Assembly: GCA_037576215.1 (NCBI GenBank)
Contig: JBANDB010000005.1
Coordinates: forward strand, 5,766,001-5,830,000
Source of the DNA: Armillaria gallica
Taxonomy: Eukaryota; Basidiomycota; Agaricomycetes; Agaricales; Physalacriaceae
DNA: 64,000 bases
Direction of reading: 5' to 3'
The notes beneath the pieces are model-generated. The model had not been told where the DNA came from. It saw nothing but the letters and a program-made list of their open reading frames with translations, and made no database searches. Shown here piece after piece: positions 56,629 through 64,000 of this stretch (the stretch's first letter is position 1; the number at the start of each line of letters is the position of its first letter). Made by a program: the position numbers and the translations under genes.

Positions 56629-59398
56629 ATGTCAGATACATCACCCTGGACCCCGTGCTGCTCTGTAGAGGAAGGTACGTCCACCCTGCCAGGATGTATG
56701 CATGCTGATTGGAATACTATATCTCCTAGCCGATAAAATACTCACAGCGCCAGGAAGTCCGCTCGAAATTGAAACTCGGGTGAGCCTCCAGCATTTCAGT
56801 GTATCTGCGCATGGTTTGAATGCGATACAGGTTGTCAATGGGAGAGTATTGAAAGTCTGGAAGAATCTCTGGCCCTCCGTACGAGCATTCTTCTTGCATT
56901 CGTCCAAGGAGCACGCCCACAAAACATGCGTGATATACGAGAAGGAGCGTTACACCTTCCAGGAGATGCTACAGATGGCTGTGAAATGCGCGGCCATCTT
57001 TAGAGACGTTTACGGTGTTAAGAAGGGTGAAAAAGTCCAATCGCTTTTCGGTACTGCTAGTTCACTCAGCTTTAATACAGGTGATCGCGTCGTTATTTGC
57101 TCTCGAAACTTTCCCAGTTACTACATCGTGTTTTGGGCTTGCCGTACGTTTCCTGATTATGCATCGACAAAAATGAGATACTGAATCCCGCAATCCAGAC
57201 CTTCTGGGCGCTGTGACTGCTCTCGTGAATGCGTAAGATCAGCTTTCGGTTCTGGTGTTTCGCGTCCTGATCCACCTGATAGGTGGCTTCCATCGGAACC
57301 CCTTAGGCATTGTATCACGCTTACAAAATGCTCTTTGATCATTCTTGACCCAGAGCGAGCGGAGCGGATTGAACCAATAGCCGCTGATCTTAAGCGTGCG
57401 TCTGGCGCATCTGGGTACCTCGTCCTTGAGGATCACGAGGGCAAAGGCCACTGGGAAGGCATGGATGTTTGGAGCAAAGTATTCCCAAACTACCTTAAAG
57501 ATCCAGGAGACATACTACGTGATGATCCTCACATTATACCAGAGGATAACGCGACGATCATCTTTACGTCGGGAACCACTGGTCTACCAAGTAGGCTTTT
57601 TAATTTATATGTCCGAAGTCAATCGATTCATTTCTGCATTTTAGAGGGCGTTCTGAGTACACAGCGTGCCTTCCTGACGTTTCTGTTTAACGTGTGGTGC
57701 ATCTTCTGTTTGGCGTGCTTGTTCTCATATGCGTCTTTCCAGTCAGCCTCTGTCATCGGAAGAGACTACATTCGACGAGGCGTGCCGGTCCCTTCTTCGC
57801 CCGTATCAGGCACGCAGGATGGTATCCTACTTTCAGGACCGTTGTTCCACGCCACTGGATGCTGTATATCTGTAAGGCAGAGCTCACGCCCGAGTAAGCA
57901 GGAGCTGATCTATCTTCAGCTTTCCGGCAGCTGTTATGGAGCGAAGGTTATCTTAATGCGAAAATGGAACGTAGCAGAAGGTGATTGCTGGTACCATCAC
58001 TAGCCTGATCACATTTTTAACATTCGTTTTCGTAGCTGTAAGGTAATTCGTCCTTGTACTTCGGAGAAAACTCCCAATGAACGAATTGACGGTAGATTGT
58101 GCAAGGAAGAGAATATTATCTCTCTGGGCGGGTAGGTCACTATCTCTACATCATCGCTCCAGCTGACAATTATACAGTGTTCCATCCACTATAGCCGACC
58201 TTATTGATAGCCCGTTATCCGGTTTTCCCATAGAAACGATCACACTCGGAGGGGCTCCAGTCGCGCCATCTCTCCTTCGCAAGTCGAAGGAAGCTTTTCC
58301 GCATGCATCAATGTGCGCTCTCACTCCCCCGTCCCTGCAGTCAGTAATGATCAGCATTTTAATATAGTGGACAAGCCTATGGTTCAACTGAGACTAATGC
58401 GACATCAGTTGGGTTCTGTGAGGAATCCCCTTCTTAAATAATCTTTCTAGAAACCTAACTGTTCTACTAGATGGACCAGATTATTCGGCCAAACCGGGTA
58501 GCTGGTCAGTTTATCGTGTTTTGGAGCTCACATTAGGCTCAATATGAGTCCAGTGGTTTCGTGACGCCTGTCAACAAGATTTTGATAATGAAGGATAATG
58601 TCAGGGCTGCCACGGGTGTGGTGGGTGAAATATGGCTTCGTGGACCGAATATGATGTCTGGGTACTACGGAGATCAAGGTTTGTTCCAGCGCATTCTGTG
58701 ACCTTGGATTGGTGAGCTTACGACAAGTTTCCACAGCGGCTACTGACAAGGTATGCAAAGGATAGCTTACTTGCATGTGCTTTGGGGCTCATCGATACAG
58801 GTTCTGACCAAAGATGGATGGGTAATGACTGGAGATCTTGGCTGCGTCGACGAAGAAGGGTACGTATACATTAAAGATCGGATTAAGGATATCATCATTC
58901 GCGGTGGAGAAAATGTCGTGAGTAACTTGCTAGATCTCAGAGTAACGAGCCAACGGTGCGCAGGACTCTGTTTCCGTGGAGAACGCCTTGTACACCGAAC
59001 CTTGCGTTCTAGAAGCCGCTGTGGTAGGCGTACCCGATGAGCGCCTAGGCGAACTGGTGACCGCGCTGGTCACTCTCAAACCAGGATATCGCGGGAGAAT
59101 AAACGAGAAGAAACTTTTGGCCACTGCGAGGAAGCTGTGAGTGGTGTCCTCCAAGTTTGATTTGCCGCTTCATAGCATACGGGTAGATTACCAAAGTTCG
59201 CCGTCCCGGTTATGATTATTTTGAAGGATGGAGAGTTTGGTGGGTTCCTACATGTTCAAAACCGCTCAATCTAAAAACAGGGCAGATCATACACCCTCTG
59301 GCAAAATCATCAAAGCCCAGTTGCGGGTAATGGCGAGGGAAGAGTGGGTACGGAGGACGAAGGATGGCAAAGTAGGTGAGGCAAAGTCCAAGTTGTGA
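56629..59398 (+). CDS. AMP5: AMP-binding acyl-CoA-synthetase-like protein
   Basis: Start [16 protein letters not shown] (56629), then [18 protein letters not shown] after the first intron, end [15 protein letters not shown] (stop 59396-59398). Motifs: [10 protein letters not shown] (near 57575), PLFHATG (near 57850), [13 protein letters not shown] (near 58385, Leu to Ser relative to AMP3), [37 protein letters not shown] with [10 protein letters not shown], and PSGKIIK (near 59303). It is the inverted close copy of AMP3, with the same intron positions and similar intron sequences, so the duplication was genomic rather than by retroposition. It ends SKL, a likely peroxisomal targeting signal. 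The reading frame appears intact. Expected activity is ATP-dependent CoA ligation of a carboxylic acid, substrate unknown. Confidence 0.85.
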
Positions 59399-59440
59399 TG
59401 TCGACCCTGCAGTTGGCAAGGCTCAAATCGTATTTTCCCT

Positions 59441-59755
59441 ATTTTTATATATAAAGGCGAATGCGCCGCCGCGTCATCTAGGACACAGGGTATCTTGTAG
59501 GTAGGTAGATGATGTTATGTAGTACGACCTAGCGCGCAAGCTTTCTACCAATGTACGCGCACTTCAATTGTGGTTAAATCCCCCCGTGCTTGATAAGAGA
59601 CGAAGGACCAAACCTGTAAACAACACTAGAATGATATGTCAATATCTGTTCTCTATTTTCCATTGAGAGAATTGAACTTACTTGTATTTCATCCAGAATT
59701 TAAAACAGGACCGGCGACACCAGGCCTAAACCCACACCCTCGACATCGTACCTCC
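59441..59755. other. Intergenic, nothing recognised
   Basis: About 315 nt after AMP5; holds its 3' region. No feature supported. Confidence 0.35.
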
Positions 59756-60650
59756 TCACCAAATGGTGATCTCATCAGCAGAGCGCGCCAGGCGTGGTGA
59801 GGATCCAGGGTTCATGGAGGATGAAGCTAGATGGCGAAAGTACGGGAGATAGCCGTTCGACAGAGAACGATTTAAGATACTTCGCCCGTGCCAATCCGCC
59901 GCCCCGGAGCTTCTTATCTCTAGTGAGAGCAACTTTGAATCTTTGCTTGAAGCAACCAGAAGAGGATGGCGAGAACAAGACGCTCTTGCCAACATCGAGC
60001 TCATCGATGCACCGAACCAGGCAATGTCCAACTGCGATGACGATCCCAACGCGAAGCACATGCTCAAATCGAGTGCTGAGGACATCAAGGAGATGGTTCT
60101 GTATTTACTTCTTCTTAAATCGGTCATATTTGGAGGAATCAACAGACTCACCTCGGTAAGCGGTAATTACTCACCACACTCATCTCATGCAGGCGCGACG
60201 ACCTAAACCTATTCTGGATCCAATTCGACGCCCGTCGAGGCGCGGTCAACCCTCCCAATCCTTGAGGAAAGCAGTGATGCCTATCATCGCACAAGGCCGA
60301 ATCCTTGATGCACAAGGAGAGCAGATGGGAGCGGACTACGCCGGTGTCCCCTACCGAGGCGACCTTGAGACCGTAGAAGTGGTCGTGCGCCGCAATCTTG
60401 AGGGCGTGAGAGCCAACGTTGGAAAAAAGGAGAGTCCAATCCGAGACTCTCCGACGCGTATCAGCCTTTAGTTCGGAAAGTGGCATTGAGAGCGACTTTG
60501 CGGCAGCAAAGGGCGCCCCGGAGGTGAAGTCAGTCGCCGTCGATGGAAAATGAACAGATGAGCCCTTGAAGTTGATCGCTCTGTCCGGCGTCGAACCAGG
60601 TTGTTTTCGTCTTCTCCTAGAGAGCACTTGTCATACTGAAGAAGTCGACA
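59756..60650 (+). pseudogene. Leucine-rich family fragment
   Basis: Plus strand 59905-60160 encodes APELLISSESNFESLLEA and ANIELIDAPNQ, then SSAEDIKEMVLYLLLLKSV, homologous to PAIPELIISSESSLWWRFKR and the following LLSRLKS of 53665-54396. It is broken by a stop upstream (near 59850) and loses similarity after 60160. On the opposite strand 60627-60460 a FSIDGD-type block matches that at 55290-55240, so two relics in opposite orientation abut here. Confidence 0.45.
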
Positions 60651-61457
60651 CGTGAATCATGGGTCAATGAAAACATTGTCGAATCTTCTGAGAGTCGGAG
60701 ACGTCAACGATAGCCTTGCAAAAACGTCTGTTGGACTCGATGGCGATGGCAACGTTGCCATCCTTGCTTGGCCTTTCCTCACCTTGGGTGAGGTTGGCCC
60801 TCCTTGCCCTCCTTATTCCGCCCTTTCTCAACCTTCGCTCCCTTTCAATATCGTCACTAAGTGAAAATGTAAGCCTTGGCCGTAAAAGCGCTGAAAAAGA
60901 TTGACCCGAAGAATAAAGTCAAAGCCTGTTCCTTCTGTGGTCGGTGTGGCCTTCAGTTACCAAGTACACGACGTGAACCCAGCCGCCGCCGATGACCATA
61001 GAAAGCTGCAGATAAATGAGTACTGACACGGACCAATAAAAACCGCTACGCACGTCCTTCATATAACTGAACGTCAGCAGGCGACCTTGATAGTAAAAAA
61101 GACGAGTTGCAAGGCTCGCCGCTGCTGCGGGTAAGAATGAGACTGGTAACGTCGTGAGGTCAGATGGAAACACTGAACAGGTGACATCGACGCGTCGAAA
61201 ACCTGTTATGGATATCGGGTATCTGCCGACTCGGTCCATGAGTCAACACATGCCTGTACTCGGGCTTCTCGGTCTTAATGGTGACTCACTCGTATCTTCT
61301 GTTACTTTCTCTACCTTTCTTACAGATACTAGAATAGATTAGAACATTGTAGAGTAATCATGACTCGAACCATTCCTAGTATATAATACTGTACATACCA
61401 TTGTATCAAAAGATTATCCAATCTATTACTTTCAGTACCCTCACACTGCGTGAACCC
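60651..61457. other. Gene-poor stretch
   Basis: The minus-strand frame 61239-60919 has two hydrophobic stretches (LPAAAASLATRLFYYQG, FYWSVSVLIYLQLSMVI), possibly part of a membrane-protein relic. A GTGAAAATGTAAG block near 60860 matches 55970. Nothing else supported. Confidence 0.3.
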
Positions 61458-61659
61458 TCAGCTACGCCTAGCGCTTGCTGAACAAGCCATTGGATACGCC
61501 TAGCGCTTTCCAATACCAATCCGAAGGTTACGCTTAGCGCTTGCCTTCACCTACGGCCCGTAATAGCTTCGCGCTTACAGGCTTCTGTATCAGTTTTCCC
61601 CTCGGTAATAGCTCCGCGCTTACCGGCTACATCTTACAGTAATTGCTTCGCGCTTACTG
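61458..61659. repeat. Array of six hairpins with conserved loops and variable stems
   Basis: Hairpins H1-H6 occupy 61458-61481 (TCAGC/GCTGA), 61489-61514 (ATTGGA/TCCAAT), 61523-61548 (GAAGGT/GCCTTC, one G-T pair), 61556-61582 (GCCCGTAA/TTACAGGC, one mismatch), 61603-61625 (CGGTAA/TTACCG) and 61637-61659 (CAGTAA/TTACTG). The first three share 14-nt loops TACGCCTAGCGCTT, TACGCCTAGCGCTT and TACGCTTAGCGCTT. The last three share 11-nt loops TAGCTTCGCGC, TAGCTCCGCGC and TTGCTTCGCGC. Stem sequence varies while pairing is kept, which is covariation. Type-A loops contain the palindrome AGCGCT. No protein or known RNA family is assigned. Confidence 0.85.
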
Positions 61660-61984
61660 ATCTCATTAACCTCGCAAACCGGACCACTCAGGTCTCCTCA
61701 CGAACCCTTGCCGGAATCCATTCTATTACCTAACGACGTACATCACTTCTAATTAATCTTACCTCGCTTCGATCATCACTCCTCGCCTCGTGCTCGCATA
61801 TCCGGATTTCGGCAGAATCCTAACAAAACCAAACAAACAACCTGACGTCAGTTTACAATGACCGCCATCTTCCTTGATATTCTTGCTTCTCACTCGGACC
61901 ACCATCTCTCTACGATAGTACCAAGAACTATAGAATCAGCTCGCTTTCATTTATTCTTCTTTCGTTTCCGTGGTCGTACTAGAC
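61660..61984. other. Non-coding stretch after the hairpin array
   Basis: C/T-rich sequence without a gene. An end like an LTR terminus (TCCGGATTTCGGCAGAATCC then TAACA near 61830) was considered, but no matching second copy or clear TG start was found. Confidence 0.3.
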
Positions 61985-62110
61985 CGAAACCGTTACGATT
62001 GCCACAGAAGAATCGAGGTTTCGTTTGAAAAACATCGCAAGCAATATTAGGCGAAAGACGAAGATAAAAAGAGTCGGCGTCGTGCCAATGTGGACAACAA
62101 ATGCGATCCG
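61985..62110 (+). pseudogene. C2-like exon, diverged copy
   Basis: The frame ETVTIATEESRFRLKNIAS, then RRKTKIKRVG and VPMWTTNAIR up to a GTGAGT donor, aligns with the exon at 63823-63959. Basic substitutions have removed the GSKKQKT motif. No continuing frame was found downstream, so it is probably a dead tandem copy. Confidence 0.4.
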
Positions 62111-63765
62111 GTGAGTCGTATACACGCCCAGTTCACGTCTCACGATTGCGGAGGTGACCCTGATCTACAGAATATGATTTCACGGAACCTTTAAGGCCGT
62201 CAGAGGCAGCGTTTCAAGGTCCTCGACCGCGTCGAGAAGACACCTGGAGAATCGTATATCATCTCCTTATATCAGATTACCAGCCAGCATGAACAGGCCT
62301 TGATGCTGTTCAGCTGGACTTTGGAGTAAGCCAATCTTACGTCTCCTTCCCACTGAAGCTGATCCCAGTTCTGTCACAGCGCTTCGCTTCTGGGACTCCA
62401 AACGTCCGACAACCGCATCGAGGTTGTCGGTCTGCCAAAGATTGGCTTTTCGTCGACGAGAGAGACGTGATTACAGGCCGGAAAGAAAGGTGTGTTTTCT
62501 ATTTTGAAATGTCGATTATCCGATATTCAGTGCTGCCACTGTACATTAAGGATTCGAAACCGCCATCCATGAAACCTGAAGCCTATCGTCAACAACAGCG
62601 ATGCCTTGGGGGCAGGTAGGCCAGTTAGTCTATATGAATAACGAGGGGAACTCGTCGGCGACGCTACACTCAGCCGTCACGTTGGCCGTTTATTCAGGGC
62701 GCTATGGCCTTCCCGCTAGGTGTCAATGCGAGTAGCCATGTGCCTCAACTACTTGTCCGACCTAATGCCAACTTCTAGTAGGCTTCACCTTCTCCGCACG
62801 CAGACTCCACATTCCACATTTACTAAACGCCGATGTTCAATGTTCAAGCTTCAAGGCCAGAGAGCATTTATGGGACCGCTACCGGTGCCGCAGCTTTCCA
62901 ATCTCACCGACGTGTTGTGTCACTGACATTCCTTCAGGATTTCACAGAAGCACCGATGTTCCCGACGGCAACGAGCTAGGTGCCTGGCGATATGGTTTAG
63001 CCCTTCCGAATCTGTATTAGAAGACCGCCAGTAATCAATTATCACCGATTGATGTATCACTTGCTTAAACGTTCGGGCATATGAACAAGTACCGTTTCTG
63101 GATGTTGACGTAGAACCATTGTAAGTTCATTAGCAGAGTGACTGGTGTTGACGCTAATTCCTTGTCTTATCAAGCCTCCAAAACATATGTCATCCTGAGA
63201 TAATTGTCTATTTCACCATTTGGTCCCTAGTTTCACGGTACGTTCTTCCTCGTCCCCCAATGTATGCGTGTAAAGCCAAATCATTCCTGTAGATACAATG
63301 AGCCGTGACGAAAGGGTTGCGGCGGAGAATCGTCCTGAGGTGCTCCATTTCGTAACGAATATGGCTTGAAGGGGCAGAAACCTAAGTATCATGCGTATCA
63401 TGACTGCGGCGTTATAGCTGCCCGCTATACTGGTCAAAACGCCGGTCGTCTCAATCTCGGGGGTCAATACAGTAGGACTTTTCCTTGAACCCAACGGGGC
63501 TCGGACCTGCCACGCCCTGAGATAGTCCATCACTTCATCATTTACTCACCAAGGGCTTACGGCACTTGTGGAACCATTATCTAGAGCGATGTTGCGGGAC
63601 TTCCATACGTGTTCACCTTGTTTGCCCCTCGTACCACCGTTTCTGCGGTAGTCACCAAGAAAAGAACCAATGGCTAATGAGAGAGGGTTAGTTTCGTTTC
63701 AGTGTTTATTTCTTTATTTTTGTGCTCATGTCCTCCCCGTAGTCACCGGATGATTTTCATCCGCC
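62111..63765. other. Gene-poor stretch between C2-like copies
   Basis: May contain decayed later exons of the first C2-like copy (for example ALDAVQLDFGVSQSYVSFPL near 62300-62360), but no frame is sustained. The minus-strand frame at 63533-63213 has no recognised family. Confidence 0.25.
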
Positions 63766-64000
63766 GTTCGTGTCGTCGTCATTCGAATACTTGGACCAGC
63801 ATTAATGTGCTGCATAGAAGCCGAAATTGTCACGATCGCGCCTACGGAAAAATCGAAGTTTTGCTTGAAGATCGCTGCTGGCAGCAAGAAGCAAAAAACA
63901 GACGAAATCAAGATTGAGGAAGGAGGCACCATGCCAAAGTGGACCATAAATATGGACCTGTAAGTCGCATACCCGTCCAGTACATCTTGGTAGATGTCTT
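63766..64000 (+). CDS. Partial C2-like protein, cut by the window edge
   Basis: An open exon ending at a GTAAGT donor (63959/63960) reads VRVVVIRILGPALM, then IVTIAPTEKSKFCLKIAAGS, KKQKTDEIKIEEGG and PKWTINMDL. The strand pattern (hydrophobic beta strand, then a Lys-rich loop, then a Trp strand) resembles the first half of C2 domains found at the N-terminus of several Agaricomycete multidomain proteins, including NACHT-type ones; the rest lies outside the window. The start codon is not certain: an ATG at 63729 precedes a stop in that frame unless an intron intervenes. Confidence 0.35.

Larger units (their letters stand above)
56310..59440. repeat. Inverted duplication arm containing AMP5 (partner 25916-29820)
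   Basis: Reverse-complement match to 25916-29820. Shared landmarks from the left: GCTGGTGGGGAATC (56310), the TGTACAGTGTACAG empty site (56398), GAACGGGATGACGAGAAAGC (56472), the CCAATAATTATATTA promoter block and the whole AMP gene with the same introns. Confidence 0.8.

Noticed and set aside
13577..59398. Nonribosomal peptide synthetase or NRPS-like reductases
   Set aside because: Each AMP-binding gene ends shortly after the A10 Lys; there is no carrier-protein Ser motif, condensation or reductase domain after any of them.
61458..61659. CRISPR-like array
   Set aside because: The genome is eukaryotic, the units are hairpins with conserved loops rather than identical direct repeats with spacers, and spacing is irregular.
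61300..61850. LTR retrotransposon terminal repeat
   Set aside because: One end looks LTR-like but there is no second copy, no primer-binding site and no gag or pol coding sequence in the window.

Overview
This is nuclear DNA of a filamentous basidiomycete, most likely an Agaricomycete. The evidence is many short (about 48-70 nt) GT-AG introns inside almost every recognisable gene, basidiomycete-type families (fungal HET domain, DUF3669, DUF6534 membrane proteins, fungal BTB proteins, expanded cytochrome P450 and AMP-binding ligases) and an intron-containing tRNA-Trp. Exon joins were read by eye, so boundaries of multi-exon genes are approximate unless stated.

Layout. 1-2060 is one arm of a long inverted repeat carrying a broken Mutator-like (MULE/FAR1-type) transposase N-terminus. 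2313-6669 holds three minus-strand genes: a HET-domain protein, an unknown protein and a DUF3669 protein. 6732-12493 is a sugar-use pair on the minus strand, an MFS sugar transporter and a GH51 alpha-L-arabinofuranosidase without an obvious signal peptide. 13577-28689 contains three minus-strand AMP-binding acyl-CoA-synthetase-like genes (AMP1-3), separated by a foldback DNA element (17074-17834) and a frameshifted SRPK-like kinase pseudogene (22894-24646). 28690-32723 has a small TIR element (29152-29700) and a DUF6534 gene. 33901-36029 is a cytochrome P450. 38780-40920 is the second arm of the first inverted repeat, followed by AMP4 (41115-43936, plus strand) and a second DUF6534 gene. 46-50 kb is gene-poor. 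Then come tRNA-Trp (50159-50255), a BTB protein (51242-53119), decayed leucine-rich/F-box-like fragments, AMP5 (56629-59398, plus strand), more fragments, an array of six hairpins (61458-61659) and a C2-like gene fragment running off the right edge.

How it fits together. The window is shaped by segmental duplication. Two inverted-repeat pairs interleave: 1-2060 with 38780-40920, and 25916-29820 with 56310-59440. The second pair makes AMP3 and AMP5 close inverted copies. AMP3, AMP4 and AMP5 keep all adenylation core motifs I looked for. AMP1 and AMP2 have lost the PLFHxTG segment and changed the hinge motif, so they look divergent or decaying. The ligases with the P450 and membrane proteins could form a secondary-metabolism or fatty-acid/aromatic-acid activation locus. 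That is inference; no carrier-protein, terpene-synthase or polyketide-synthase gene is visible.

The least explained structure is the hairpin array at 61458-61659: six short hairpins whose stems differ but stay complementary, while their loops belong to two conserved classes, one containing the self-complementary hexamer AGCGCT.
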